Below the pieces are notes generated by a model, which had not been told where the DNA came from, did no database searches, and saw only the letters and a program-made list of their open reading frames with translations. A DNA stretch of 64,000 nucleotides from Pyxidicoccus parkwaysis (GTDB lineage Bacteria; Myxococcota; Myxococcia; Myxococcales; Myxococcaceae), in assembly GCF_017301735.1 (NCBI RefSeq), contig NZ_CP071090.1, positions 2,656,001 through 2,720,000 on the forward strand, in the 5' to 3' direction. The position numbers and the translations under genes are program-made. Shown here piece by piece: positions 16,397-25,722 of this stretch. The stretch's first letter is position 1; each line of letters starts with the position of its first letter.

Positions 16397-16984
16397 ATGG
16401 CTTTCACCCTCCCTGACCTGCCGTACGCCAAGGACGCCCTCGCTCCCCACATCAGCGCCGAGACGCTCGAGTACCACCACGGCAAGCACCACGCCGCGTA
16501 CGTGACGAACCTCAACAAGCTGCTGGACGGCAAGCCCGAGGCGGCCAAGTCGCTGGAGGAGGTCATCCTCAGCAGCGACGGTGGCGTGTTCAACAACGCC
16601 GCCCAGGTCTGGAACCACACCTTCTACTGGAACTGCATGAAGCCCAACGGCGGCGGGCGCCCGACGGGTGAGCTCGCGGACGCCATCAACCGCGACTTCG
16701 GCTCCTTCGAGAAGTTCCGCGAGGAGTTCGCCAACGCCGCCACCACGCAGTTCGGCTCCGGCTGGGCGTGGCTCGTCGTCGAGGGCGGCAAGCTCAAGGT
16801 GACGAAGACGGGCAACGCGGACCTGCCGATGAAGCACGGCCAGAAGGCCCTGCTCACCATCGACGTGTGGGAGCACGCGTATTACATCGACTTCCGCAAC
16901 GCGCGCCCCAAGTACATCGACACGTTCCTCGAGAAGCTCGTCAACTGGGACTTCGTCGCCAAGAACCTCGCGGCGGCCCGCTAA
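16397..16984 (+). CDS. sodB: Iron superoxide dismutase
   Basis: This 195-residue protein is full length for the Fe/Mn superoxide dismutase family, which turns superoxide into oxygen and hydrogen peroxide. Metal ligands are visible: His27 (LEYHHGKHHAAYV), His74 (VWNHTFYW), Asp156 and His160 (DVWEHAYYID). Gln70 in AAQVWNH is the second-sphere glutamine placed as in iron enzymes; manganese forms usually carry it later in the chain. There is no signal peptide, so it acts in the cytoplasm. AAGGAAA lies just before the ATG. It follows the flavin reductase gene by 44 bases. Confidence 0.97.
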   Translation: MAFTLPDLPYAKDALAPHISAETLEYHHGKHHAAYVTNLNKLLDGKPEAAKSLEEVILSSDGGVFNNAAQVWNHTFYWNCMKPNGGGRPTGELADAINRDFGSFEKFREEFANAATTQFGSGWAWLVVEGGKLKVTKTGNADLPMKHGQKALLTIDVWEHAYYIDFRNARPKYIDTFLEKLVNWDFVAKNLAAAR

Positions 16985-17020
16985 TCCACGCGGACCGCCA
17001 GGCACGCTGCGTCGGCCGGC

Positions 17021-17635
17021 TCACCAGGTCGCGCCGACGTTGAGCGTGCCGTTGAAGGTGCCTCCGCTCGCGAAGTTGGTGTTGTTCGGGTCCGTGTTGA
17101 TGCGGGACTCGGGGGCGAACTCCTCGCTGAAGAGCAGGTTGTAGCTGCCGCGCAGGTCCGCGACGATGCTCCCCGAGTAGAAGCGCACGCCCGCGCCCAT
17201 CGGAATGGCGCCCGCGGTGTCATCGCGGTAGCCCAGGGCGTCTCCGCCCTTGCGCACGTTGTATCTGTTCACCCCGACGCCTCCGAGGATGTAGGGCTGG
17301 ATGGGTGAGGCGGTGAGCCCGAGCGTGGCCACCGCCTGCCCGCCGTTGCGGACGAGCTGCGGGTTGGTCGCGGCTGAGCTCCCGGCCCCCAGGTCGATGG
17401 TGTTCACCGCGCCGGTGTAGCCCAACTCGAAGCCCAGCACGCGCGAGGGCTTGGCGGTCAACGTGGCGCCGTAGGTCGCGCCCGCGTCGAGGCGTGGCGC
17501 CAGCTCGCCGCTGTAGCCCTCGACGCCGCCGCCCACGGACACCGTGAGGCCTCGCATGTCGGCCTCGCCTTTCGCGGCGAGGGCCGCGCCTCCCCACAGC
17601 AGACCCATCATCATCACTGCTCGGATGCTCTTCAT
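17021..17635 (-). CDS. Outer-membrane beta-barrel protein
   Basis: This 204-residue protein has a cleavable signal (MKSIRAVMMMGLLWGGAALAA) and alternating strands with glycine and aromatic belts (VSVGGGVEGYSG, FELGYTGAVNT, PYILGGVGVNRYN, YSGSIVADLRGSYNLLFSEE), ending in a strand with a C-terminal Trp. This is the pattern of small OmpA/OmpW-like barrels. GGGAGG lies before the ATG at 17635. The function is not predictable. It converges on sodB, with 36 bases between the two stops and no clear hairpin. Confidence 0.75.
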   Translation of the reverse strand: MKSIRAVMMMGLLWGGAALAAKGEADMRGLTVSVGGGVEGYSGELAPRLDAGATYGATLTAKPSRVLGFELGYTGAVNTIDLGAGSSAATNPQLVRNGGQAVATLGLTASPIQPYILGGVGVNRYNVRKGGDALGYRDDTAGAIPMGAGVRFYSGSIVADLRGSYNLLFSEEFAPESRINTDPNNTNFASGGTFNGTLNVGATW

Positions 17636-17727
17636 GACCGCCTCCCGGCGAGTTCAGGTTCAATGCAAAGCTTTGGGCCCGGCCGCGGCCCTTCAACCCA
17701 TGTGTCATTCATCGCGTGCTCGGCTGC

Positions 17728-19683
17728 TCATGACGGCTGCGGAGGCATGTCCGGGGCCTCCGGCTGCAAGGGGGAGATGGCGGGCGCGCTGACGCCCTTC
17801 TTCCGCGCCTCGCGGGCCTCCTCGATGGCGAGGATGGCCTGGATGAGCCCCGCGTGGCTGAAGGCCTGCGGCGTGTTGCCCAGGGCCTCGCGGCGCACCG
17901 GGTCTATCTCCTCGGCGCACAGGCCCAAATCACTGACGTACTCGAGCACCTTGGCGAGCCGCTCCTCGGCGCGCTCCACGTCGCCCATGACGGCGAAGCT
18001 GGTGGCCAGCCACAGCGTGCAGAAGGTGAAGGTGCCTTCCTCGCCGGCCAGGCCGTCATTGCGCTCGATGTAGCGGTAGACATGGCCCTCGCGCGTCAAT
18101 TCCTTGTCGATGCGCTCCACCGTGGCCTTCACGCGCGGGTCATCCGGAGGCAGGAAGCCGGTGAGGAGAATCTGGAGCGCCGTGGCATCCAGCGCCTTCT
18201 GCCCGAAGGCCTGGACGAAGGCTCCGGTCTCCGGGTCCACACCCTCGGCTTCGATGGCGCGCCGCACGTCGTCGCGCGCGCGCCGCCAGCCGTCGAGGTC
18301 CGGCTTCAGCTCGGGCAGGCGCTCGAAGAGGATGATGCCGCGGTCCAAAGCCAGCCACGCCATCACCTTGGAGAACACGAAGTGCTGCCGGCCTCCGCGC
18401 GTCTCCCAGATGCCGTCATCCGGCTCGTTCCACCGGCGCGCCGCCGTGTCCACCACCTGCTTGACGAACTCCATCCAGAACCGCATGCGAGGGTCGGACT
18501 GCTGCTCCTCGTACGAGAAGTCCAGGCGCTTGACCAGGTTGTACATGACGCCCACCAGCTCGCCGTAGGTGTCCATCTGGAACTGGTCGAACGCGCCGTT
18601 GCCGATGCGCACCGGCTTGCTGCCCTTGTACCCGTCCAGGGCCTTCAGGTCCGTCTCGATGAGGAAGCGCTCGCCGCCGATGCCGTAGAGAATCTGGAGC
18701 TCGTCCGTGCGGCCCGCCGTGGTGGTCAGCAGGAAGCGGGCGAAGCGCCGGGCCTCGTCCCTGTAGCCGAACATCCCCAGCGCGGCGATGAGCACCGACG
18801 AGTCCCGCAGCCAGCTGAAGCGGTAGTCCCAGTTGCGCACGCCGCCCACTTCCTCCGGCAGCGACGTGGTGCCCGCGGCGATGATGGCCCCCGTGTCCGA
18901 GTACGTGAGTCCCTTGAGCACGAGCAGGCTGCGCACCACCAGGTCTCGGTGGGGTCCCGTGTACGTGCACCGGCTCGCCCACGAGCGCCAGAAGGCCTCC
19001 GTCCGCTCCACGCGCGTGCGCAGGTCCTCCGGGTCCAACCGCGCGGGCTTCATGCGGTGCGGGCGCTCCCACTGGATGGCCAGCTCTCGCCTGTCTCCGG
19101 CCTTCAGCACTTCGCGCGAGTCGCAGCCGCCCTTCGCGTCGGAGACGAGGCGCCCGAGGTTGCAGTGCAGGAGCAGCGAGTCCGCGCCGCCGAAGACGAC
19201 GGCGAGGTCATCCGAGATGGGATGGAGGTACGGCGTGGTGCGGCCGAAGTCGAAGCGGGGAGAGAAGGTGACGGCCACCTCCACCTCTCCCTGCTCGCAG
19301 CGGACCAGCCGGATGAAGAGGTGACGGGGCTGGATGTCGGCGATCTTCCCGGGCTCGCGCTCGTCCTCCCAGCAGGGCAGGCAGTCCGTGACGGTGATGA
19401 CGCCCGTGTCGGTGGCGAAGCGTGTCTCCAGGATGTTGGTGTCCGGCAGGTAGCGCCGGGTGATGGTGGACGGAGCCACGGGCGCGACGCGGAAGAAGCC
19501 TCCCTGCTCGCGGTCCAGCATGCAGGCGAAGACGGGGTTGTTGTCGAACCGGTGGAAGCACATCCACTCTAGCGTGCCGTCGCGGGCAACCATGCCCAGC
19601 GAATGGCAGTCGCTCAGGAAGGCGTAGTCGGTGATTGCAGGATAGGGAGTCCCTACGGGTCGAATGGAGGCTTTGGAGCTCAT
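17728..19683 (-). CDS. GH15-family glycoside hydrolase (glucoamylase/trehalase-like)
   Basis: This 651-residue protein matches the bacterial GH15 family, (alpha/alpha)6-barrel inverting enzymes that release glucose from maltodextrins, glucan ends or trehalose. The N-terminal beta domain begins ITDYAFLSDCHSLGMVARDGT. The catalytic core has NWDYRFSWLRDSSV near residue 283 and the acid pair in LCAEEIDP (Glu591-Glu592), followed by NTPQAFSHAGLIQ. No signal peptide is present, so it probably acts on cytoplasmic glycogen or trehalose. It is followed by an outer-membrane gene 92 bases away and preceded by the HAD gene 22 bases away in the same direction, suggesting co-transcription with the latter. 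Confidence 0.9.
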   Translation of the reverse strand: MSSKASIRPVGTPYPAITDYAFLSDCHSLGMVARDGTLEWMCFHRFDNNPVFACMLDREQGGFFRVAPVAPSTITRRYLPDTNILETRFATDTGVITVTDCLPCWEDEREPGKIADIQPRHLFIRLVRCEQGEVEVAVTFSPRFDFGRTTPYLHPISDDLAVVFGGADSLLLHCNLGRLVSDAKGGCDSREVLKAGDRRELAIQWERPHRMKPARLDPEDLRTRVERTEAFWRSWASRCTYTGPHRDLVVRSLLVLKGLTYSDTGAIIAAGTTSLPEEVGGVRNWDYRFSWLRDSSVLIAALGMFGYRDEARRFARFLLTTTAGRTDELQILYGIGGERFLIETDLKALDGYKGSKPVRIGNGAFDQFQMDTYGELVGVMYNLVKRLDFSYEEQQSDPRMRFWMEFVKQVVDTAARRWNEPDDGIWETRGGRQHFVFSKVMAWLALDRGIILFERLPELKPDLDGWRRARDDVRRAIEAEGVDPETGAFVQAFGQKALDATALQILLTGFLPPDDPRVKATVERIDKELTREGHVYRYIERNDGLAGEEGTFTFCTLWLATSFAVMGDVERAEERLAKVLEYVSDLGLCAEEIDPVRREALGNTPQAFSHAGLIQAILAIEEAREARKKGVSAPAISPLQPEAPDMPPQPS

Positions 19684-19705
19684 GGCGTCACGCTGTGCAT
19701 GTGCG

Positions 19706-20710
19706 TCAGTGAATTGAAGTCCCGGGGGAAGTCGTGGCCGGATGCCTGCCGAAGACCTCCTTCCAGTCGCGCTTCATGCTGACCACGGTCCACTTCCGGG
19801 GGCCGGCCTCGCGCAGCGCCTCGTCGAGCCGGCCAGCGAGAGACACGCGGTCATAGGCGTACTCGCGCTCCGCATCGTCGTGGTGGAGGAGCAACTCCAG
19901 GTGCGGCAACTCACTGACGCTCGCGTACTGGAGCATCTGGAGATCTCCATCCGAGTTGCCGAACGTCAGGATGGGCCGCTTGCCGATGTGGAGGTGGATG
20001 TTGACCGGCTTGCCCGGCCCATCGTCGATGCTGCCGAGCTCCGGCAGCTTGATGAGCACCGGCCGGCCATCATGCAGCTCGAAGCGCACCTGGCTGCTGC
20101 TGCCCACCACCCGGGCTGGAGGGATTGCGTAGACCTCCTCGCAGAACGCCCGCAGGAAGTCGATGCCGCCTCCGGAGACGATGTAGCTGGTGAAGCCGCG
20201 GGCGCGCAGCAGGGCGAGCAACTCCAGCATGGGCTGGTAGACGCATTCCGTGTAGCGCCGGTGGAAGCGCGGGTGCCTCGCAGTGGCGAGCCACTCCCGT
20301 GAGATGCGGTCGAACGCGTCCGTGGTCATCCCCGCGTGCGTGGCCGCGACGAGCGCGCCGACATCATGCTCGCTGAGCCCGTGGGGCATGCCTGCTCCCG
20401 CCTCCAGGACGGCTTGAAACGGCCGCTGCGTCTTCCATTCAGGATGCTCGGCGGCGAGCGCGCGGATGCGGTCGAAGACGAACAGCCCCTGCGAGTAGAA
20501 CGGCTGCTCGGTCCAGAGCGTGCCGTCGTTGTCGAAGATGGCGACGCGGTGCTCGGGCGGGACGCACGTGTCCGCGCCCTCTGAAGTCACCGCGTCCACG
20601 AAGGCGAGCAGGGCCTGCTTCACGGCGCCGTCGTTCCAGGAGCGCAGCGGCCGGGCTTCTGAAGCGAGGTCGCGGTCTCCATGGGAGGAGGGAAGAGGAG
20701 CGGGGTCCAT
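19706..20710 (-). CDS. HAD-superfamily phosphatase (cytoplasmic paralogue)
   Basis: This 334-residue protein carries the HAD motif I FDNDGTLW near residue 60, whose first Asp is the phosphoryl nucleophile. Motif II is the TSYIVSGGGIDF region, and a GNSDGDLQML motif is motif IV. It resembles SerB-like phosphatases with a helical cap, but the substrate is unknown. No signal peptide is seen. It is clearly paralogous to the HAD protein at 27781-28782 (shared FDNDGTLW, SGGGIDF, a GSS motif, and HDDAxREYAY/REFAY near the end), which has a signal peptide. The gene lies 22 bases upstream of the GH15 gene and is divergent from a lipoprotein gene. Confidence 0.85.
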   Translation of the reverse strand: MDPAPLPSSHGDRDLASEARPLRSWNDGAVKQALLAFVDAVTSEGADTCVPPEHRVAIFDNDGTLWTEQPFYSQGLFVFDRIRALAAEHPEWKTQRPFQAVLEAGAGMPHGLSEHDVGALVAATHAGMTTDAFDRISREWLATARHPRFHRRYTECVYQPMLELLALLRARGFTSYIVSGGGIDFLRAFCEEVYAIPPARVVGSSSQVRFELHDGRPVLIKLPELGSIDDGPGKPVNIHLHIGKRPILTFGNSDGDLQMLQYASVSELPHLELLLHHDDAEREYAYDRVSLAGRLDEALREAGPRKWTVVSMKRDWKEVFGRHPATTSPGTSIH

Positions 20711-20892
20711 GGATGCCTCGGGTGGAGTTCCGCGTCACAGGAAGTGCACGGCGCGGCACCGTGGCACCGGACTGGAGGGAGGGGGCGCCGTGCCGCCGGG
20801 CGATGGCCGGGCCTGTCCGGCGCGGAACGTGCCCACCCGCTCCCGGGGAGGGTCGGCGGGGCGGGCGGGCATGCGCAGCTTGCGCCGGTCCG

Positions 20893-22044
20893 ATGCCTCC
20901 GGTTCCTCGTCCCTGGCGGTGGTTGTTCGCGGGAGTGCTCGCCGCACTCCTGTCGGCATGCGCCTCGATGAACCCACCGCGCTCGGAGTTGGCGAAGCGC
21001 GTGGGGCACTCGGACCTGGACGTGGGCGCGCTGCGCATCCGCGTGAGGGACCTGGCCCGGCGCTTCTCCGGCCTGATTGAAGCGACGGCGGATGACCTCG
21101 CCGCGCACACGGACTCGCCCGAGGTGAAGCGGGCGATGCTCCAGTTCAAGGCGAACGCGGTGCCCACCATGCAGGGCGCGCTCTTCCAGCCGGACCCGGT
21201 GGCCTCCCTGATTGATGCCTGGGCGCTGCTGGCCCAGCTCGAGGGCGTGTTGCCGAAATCAGCGGCGGGCACCTCTCCGGAATTGATGGCCAAGGCCCAG
21301 CGCTCGCTGGAGGGCATGGAGTCGGAGGTGGAGGCGCTGTGGCGCGAGGTGTCCGGACAGGAGGACGTGTCAGCCGCGCGTGAGCGCGTGCACGCGTGGG
21401 CCACCGAACACCCGCTGACCGGGCCGCTCGTCGCCCGTGACTCCACCGTGCCCCTGCTGGCCTCCGTGACATCGACCTCGGGTAGGGGACTGCTGAGGAA
21501 GACGGCGGGGCTGCTGGAGGACACGCGCGACATCACCGCGCGCGTGGACATCTACGCGGGCAGCCTCCCGCGCCAGGCGCGCTGGCAGGCGGAGTTGGTG
21601 GCCGCCGATGCCATGAATGCCCCCGCAGTGCAGTCCATCCTGGCCGACCTGGCGCGCACGGTGGACATCCTCGACCGCGTGGGAAGCATGGCCGCGAACA
21701 CGCCCGCGCTGGTGGCCCGCGAGCGCGCGGCGGTGGTGGAGGCGATGGACGGGCAGCGGCGCTCGCTCCAGGACTTCATCTCCGGAGAGCGGCAGGCCGT
21801 GCTCACCGGCGTGGGGCAGGAGCGAGCGGCGGTGATGGACGCGCTGCATGCCGAGCGCGTGGCCACGCTGCAGCAACTCGACGGCATGACGCGGGGCTGG
21901 GTGGACCACGCCTTCGACCGCGCGGGGAACCTGGTGGACCGCGTCTTCCTGTGGCTCTTGGCACTGGTGGGCCTGGGAGTGGTGGGCGGCATCATCGTCG
22001 CGGCGCTCGTGCTCCGCGCGTGGCGTCGAAGACCCGTGGGCTGA
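20893..22044 (+). CDS. Lipoprotein with coiled-coil region and C-terminal membrane segment
   Basis: The protein (383 residues from the ATG at 20893) has a signal with lipobox LLSAC followed by ASMN. The middle is largely helical with many Ala, Arg, Glu and Gln (ARERAAVVEAMDGQRRS, GQERAAVMDALHAERVATLQQ), consistent with coiled coil. Near the end there is a strong membrane segment (FLWLLALVGLGVVGGIIVAALVL) and a basic tail. This combination of an outer lipid anchor and an inner-membrane helix would let it span the periplasm, but that is inference and the lipobox could be fortuitous. The start at 20893 is preferred because the signal begins there; upstream in-frame residues are arginine-rich noise. 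No family was recognised. Confidence 0.65.
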   Translation: MPPVPRPWRWLFAGVLAALLSACASMNPPRSELAKRVGHSDLDVGALRIRVRDLARRFSGLIEATADDLAAHTDSPEVKRAMLQFKANAVPTMQGALFQPDPVASLIDAWALLAQLEGVLPKSAAGTSPELMAKAQRSLEGMESEVEALWREVSGQEDVSAARERVHAWATEHPLTGPLVARDSTVPLLASVTSTSGRGLLRKTAGLLEDTRDITARVDIYAGSLPRQARWQAELVAADAMNAPAVQSILADLARTVDILDRVGSMAANTPALVARERAAVVEAMDGQRRSLQDFISGERQAVLTGVGQERAAVMDALHAERVATLQQLDGMTRGWVDHAFDRAGNLVDRVFLWLLALVGLGVVGGIIVAALVLRAWRRRPVG

Positions 22045-22054
22045 CGTCCGCGCT

Positions 22055-23941
22055 TCAGTGCGGCGCGCCGCCCAGCGTGTCCAGCTCGGACTCCGCGCGG
22101 CCCAGGCGCTGGCCCAGGTCCTGGAGCCGGTCGAGTTCCACGCCCTCGCTCGCGTCGAGCGTGGAGCCGGCCTCCTCCACCAGCGAGCGCAGCCGGTGCA
22201 GGCCGTCGCGCAGCAGCGCCTGCTCCTCCGGTGTCACCGCCGGGGCGTGCGACAGGTGCTCCACCACCGCGTCCAAGACCTGAGGATAGAGATTGGCCGC
22301 GCCCACCTTCGCCGTCACGCCGGTGCGCTCCAGCATGTGCCGCGTGGGCGCCATCACTCGCGCCAGCATCAGCGTCACCCGCCGCTGTGCCAGGTCATCG
22401 CGGAGCGCGGACAACATGTCGGCGCCGGGCACGTCCAGGTCCACCGTCACCTCCAAATCCAGCAGCACGGACTGCACGGGCCGTCCGGTGCGCCGCACCC
22501 GCTCGATGATTTCGTCCCGCAGGGACGTGGCGTTGGCGAAGAAGATGCCCTCGTTGGGACGCAGGATGAGCATGCCCGGCACGGTGAGCGGGCGCGGCGT
22601 GTGCCGGACGTCGTTGAAGGCGAGGGTGCCCGGGGCGCGGCCCAGCTCGCTCAGGCGCGGCACGCTGGCGCGGTACACCGTGAGGAAGAGCGACAGGCCC
22701 ACCGCCAGCAGCAACCCCGGCAGCACGTCCAGCGCGAGCACGCCGACCAGCGCCACCATCGCCATGACGAAGTCTTCCCGCCGCATCCGGTACAGCCGCC
22801 GGAGCTCACGCACGTCCATCATCCCGGAGATGGCCATCACCACGATGGCGGCCAGGGTGGCGTCGGGCAGCAGGCGGATGAGCGGCAGGAGGAACAGGGC
22901 CACCACCACCGTGAAGCCGGCCGCCAGGAGCGCGGACACCTCCGTGCGCGCCCCGGCCGCGTCGTTGGCCGCGGACTTGGACAGGCTGGAGCCGACGGAG
23001 AAGCCCCGGAAGAGTCCAGCACCCACGTTGGCGGCCCCCAGGCCCACCAGCTCCCGGTTGGCATCCACCTCGTAGCCATGACGGGCCGCGAGCATGCGCG
23101 CGGGACCGATGGCCTCCGCGAAGGCCACCAGCGCGATGCCGCACGCGCCGGGAATGAGGCCCACGAAGTCGCGCAGGCCCACGCCCGGGAGGCGCGGCGT
23201 GGTGAGCCCCGCCTGCACCTTGCCCACCACGTGCACGCCGCGCGCGTCCAGCCCCAGCAGCGCCGAGACGAGGATGGACACCACCAGCACCAGCAGGGCC
23301 GCCGGGAGCCGCTCCGACACCCGCTCCAACCCCAGCAGCAGGAGCAGGCTGCCCGCGCCCACCAGCAGCGTGACGACATGCGTGTGGCCCAGGTGCGTGA
23401 CGAGGAACCACAGCCGCTCGAAGAAGTCGCCCTGGCTTCCCTCGATGCCGAAGAGCTTGGGCACCTGCTTGAGGGCGATGATGAGCGCCAGCCCGAAGAC
23501 GAAGCCGGTGAGGACGGAGGAGGAAAAGAACTGGGCGATGCGCCCCAGCCGCAGCACGCCCGCGAGCACCGAGATGAGCCCCGCCATCAGCGCCAGGGCC
23601 GCCGTCAGGACGACGAAGCGGGGCGAGCCCGCCGGCGCCATGGCGCTCACGGTGGCGGCCGAGAGGACCGCCACCGCGGCGGACGCGGCGGAGATGAGCT
23701 GGCGTGAGCTGCCGAACAGGGCATAGAGCACCAGCGCTGCTGGCGCCGCGTAGAAGGCCGCTGCTGGTGGCATGCCGGCCAGCCCCGCGTACGCCAGGTT
23801 CTCTGGAATGAGCAGGGCCGTGACGGTGAGCGCGCCCACCACGTCCCGCTTCAGCCACGCGGGACGGTAGCCGCGCACCGTGCCGGCGAAGGGCACGGCG
23901 CGCGAGAGCCGGGAGGCCGCGGGCTTTGATATCGCGCTCAT
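22055..23941 (-). CDS. SulP-family anion permease with STAS domain
   Basis: This 628-residue membrane protein matches the SulP (SLC26-like) family of sulfate, bicarbonate or organic-anion transporters. The N-terminal signature LIPENLAYAGLAGMPPAAAFYAA is split over the first helices. About 10-12 hydrophobic segments run to residue ~400, including ARHGYEVDANRELVGLGAANVGAGLFRGF, typical of the family. Residues about 425-540 form a STAS domain (GMLILRPNEGIFFANATSL, VLLDLEVTVDLDVPGADML). A strong GGGAGGA precedes the ATG at 23941. It is 22 bases downstream of the sulfatase gene and in the same direction, so sulfate released by that sulfatase is a plausible substrate. Confidence 0.92.
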   Translation of the reverse strand: MSAISKPAASRLSRAVPFAGTVRGYRPAWLKRDVVGALTVTALLIPENLAYAGLAGMPPAAAFYAAPAALVLYALFGSSRQLISAASAAVAVLSAATVSAMAPAGSPRFVVLTAALALMAGLISVLAGVLRLGRIAQFFSSSVLTGFVFGLALIIALKQVPKLFGIEGSQGDFFERLWFLVTHLGHTHVVTLLVGAGSLLLLLGLERVSERLPAALLVLVVSILVSALLGLDARGVHVVGKVQAGLTTPRLPGVGLRDFVGLIPGACGIALVAFAEAIGPARMLAARHGYEVDANRELVGLGAANVGAGLFRGFSVGSSLSKSAANDAAGARTEVSALLAAGFTVVVALFLLPLIRLLPDATLAAIVVMAISGMMDVRELRRLYRMRREDFVMAMVALVGVLALDVLPGLLLAVGLSLFLTVYRASVPRLSELGRAPGTLAFNDVRHTPRPLTVPGMLILRPNEGIFFANATSLRDEIIERVRRTGRPVQSVLLDLEVTVDLDVPGADMLSALRDDLAQRRVTLMLARVMAPTRHMLERTGVTAKVGAANLYPQVLDAVVEHLSHAPAVTPEEQALLRDGLHRLRSLVEEAGSTLDASEGVELDRLQDLGQRLGRAESELDTLGGAPH

Positions 23942-23963
23942 GGTGGGTCCTCCCGGCCCTGGC

Positions 23964-25466
23964 TCAGTGCATGGGTGTTGGTGCGCTCTCCAGCTTCTCC
24001 ACCACCTGGTCCACGGAGAAGCTCGCGGGCCGCTGGCGCGGCGGGAACTCGCGGAAGGTCGCCAGGAAGCGGGCCACGACCGTCTGCGCGGGCACCATGA
24101 AGAAGGCGTGGTTGAGCAACCAGCTGTGGTAGCCGACCGAGTCATCCGCGCGCTCGAGCGGGTCCGCCCGCAGGTCCATGATGAGCGGCACGCGCAGTGA
24201 CGTGAAGGGCTTCTCCCAGACCTCGATGCCCTTGGCGAGCTGTTCCTCGAAGATGAGCTTCATGCGCCCATGGCGCATGGCGAGGAACTCGCCGTCGTCG
24301 CCGAAGTAGAAGAACTCGTCCCGCTTCGTGGGGCCCTTCCCCGCGAGCAGCTCCGTCTGGTCATACCCGTCCAGGTGGACCTTGAAGGTCTTGTCCCCGG
24401 CGGTATGGCCCTGCTTGACCTTCTCGACGATGTCCGCCTCTCCGGCCGCCGACAGCAGCGTGGGCAGCCAGTCCTCGGAGGCGAAGAGGTCGTTGAGGAT
24501 GGTGCCCGGAGAGATGACGCCCGGCCAGCGCACCACGCACGGCACGCGGAACGCGCCCTCCCAGTTGGTGTCCTTCTCGCCGCGGAACGGGGTGGCGCCG
24601 CCGTCGGGCCACATGGAGCTCATCGACCCGTTGTCCGTGGTGTAGACGACGATGGTGTCCTCGGTGAGGCCCAGCTCGTCGAGCTTGTCGAGCAGCGTCC
24701 CCACGTGGCCGTCGTGCTCCACCATGCCGTCCGCGAAGAGCCCCAGCCCCGTCTTGCCCTGCGACTCCGGCCGCAGGTGCGTGTGGACGTGCATGCGCGT
24801 GGTGTTGAACCACACGAAGAACGGCTGGTCGTTCTTCTTCGCCCGCTCGATGAAGTCGATGGTGGCGTCGAGGAACTCCCAGTCCACCGTCTCCATGCGC
24901 TTCTTCGTCAGCGGGCCGGTGTCCTCCACCGACTGCCCGCCCTGTCCATCCGCCTTGCTGCGCAGCACGCCGCGCGGGCCGAAGCGCTTCCGGAAGTTGG
25001 GGTCCTTGGGGTAGTCCGGGTTCTCTGGCTCCTCTTCCGCATTGAGGTGGTAGAGGTTGCCGAAGAACTCGTCGAAGCCGTGCACGGTGGGGAGGAACTC
25101 ATCCCTGTCACCGAGGTGGTTCTTCCCGAACTGGCCGGTGACGTAGCCCAGCGGCTTGAGCAGGTCCGCGATGGTGGGGTCCTCGGCCTGGAGGCCCACG
25201 GTGGAGCCCGGCATGCCCACCTTGGTGAGTCCCGTGCGGAATGGGCACTGGCCGGTGATGAAGGCCGCGCGCCCGGCGGTGCAGCTCTGCTGGCCGTAGT
25301 AGTCGGTGAGGAGCGCTCCCTCCTTCGCCAGCCGGTCGATGTTCGGCGTGCGGTAGCCCATCACCCCCAGGCTGTATGCACTGACGTTCCAGTAGCCGAT
25401 GTCGTCTCCGAAGATGACGAGGATGTTCGGCTTCTTCCGGGGGCTCTTCTGCTTGGACTGCGCCAT
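23964..25466 (-). CDS. Sulfatase (alkaline-phosphatase superfamily), CxAxR type, copy 1
   Basis: This 500-residue sulfatase hydrolyses a sulfate ester; the natural substrate is unknown. The metal-binding N-terminus PNILVIFGDDIGYWN is present. The residue converted to formylglycine is Cys62 in QQSCTAGRAA, a C-x-A-x-R variant of the usual C-x-P-x-R. VYTTDNG and GEKDTNWEGAFRVPCVVRWPG complete the metal and sulfate site. No signal peptide is seen, so it should be cytoplasmic unless exported another way. GAGGAG lies before the ATG at 25466. It is co-directional with the SulP gene (22 bases). A close paralogue lies at 42416-43966, with a stretch of more than 60 identical residues (GYVTGQFGKNHLGDRDEF onward) and a 75-bp identical DNA run. 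Confidence 0.93.
   Translation of the reverse strand: MAQSKQKSPRKKPNILVIFGDDIGYWNVSAYSLGVMGYRTPNIDRLAKEGALLTDYYGQQSCTAGRAAFITGQCPFRTGLTKVGMPGSTVGLQAEDPTIADLLKPLGYVTGQFGKNHLGDRDEFLPTVHGFDEFFGNLYHLNAEEEPENPDYPKDPNFRKRFGPRGVLRSKADGQGGQSVEDTGPLTKKRMETVDWEFLDATIDFIERAKKNDQPFFVWFNTTRMHVHTHLRPESQGKTGLGLFADGMVEHDGHVGTLLDKLDELGLTEDTIVVYTTDNGSMSSMWPDGGATPFRGEKDTNWEGAFRVPCVVRWPGVISPGTILNDLFASEDWLPTLLSAAGEADIVEKVKQGHTAGDKTFKVHLDGYDQTELLAGKGPTKRDEFFYFGDDGEFLAMRHGRMKLIFEEQLAKGIEVWEKPFTSLRVPLIMDLRADPLERADDSVGYHSWLLNHAFFMVPAQTVVARFLATFREFPPRQRPASFSVDQVVEKLESAPTPMH
24960..25034. repeat. 75-bp identical tract shared with 43481-43555 (sulfatase copy 1)
   Basis: This stretch inside sulfatase copy 1 is base-for-base identical to 43481-43555 in copy 2, in the same orientation, and lies in a longer near-identical patch (differences at 25035 and 25042 are the first to the right). 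It encodes the end of the block through PKDPNFRKRFGPRGVLR. Neighbouring parts of the two genes differ much more. Confidence 0.85.
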
Positions 25467-25682
25467 GGGAGCTGGCTCCTCGTGGAATCCAACACGCAAC
25501 TGGATGGCTGATGCCATGGGATTGAGCGTGACGGACGGTGGATGAGGTAGGGGTGGGGACGGCGCCTCCGCCGCGCAAACCACGCCGGGCGGGAGGACGG
25601 GCCCCGCCACGCCCGGGGCTCTCGGACTCCAGGGAGGGACGGAGAGGCGCGTGGGCCGGGCGCCTTCCCGCTGGCCCCGGCT

Positions 25683-25722
25683 CCGCACGTTGTCGTGCGG
25701 GCGGTGCCGGCTCAACGTGCGG
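25683..25722 (+). promoter_or_regulatory. 10-bp perfect inverted repeat in the leader of the ZntB-like gene
   Basis: CCGCACGTTG (25683-25692) and CAACGTGCGG (25713-25722) pair perfectly around a 20-base loop, ending 23 bases before the ATG of the divalent-cation transporter and just before its GGGAGGA ribosome-binding site. It could be an operator or an mRNA structure controlling translation; no T-run follows. Confidence 0.4.
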
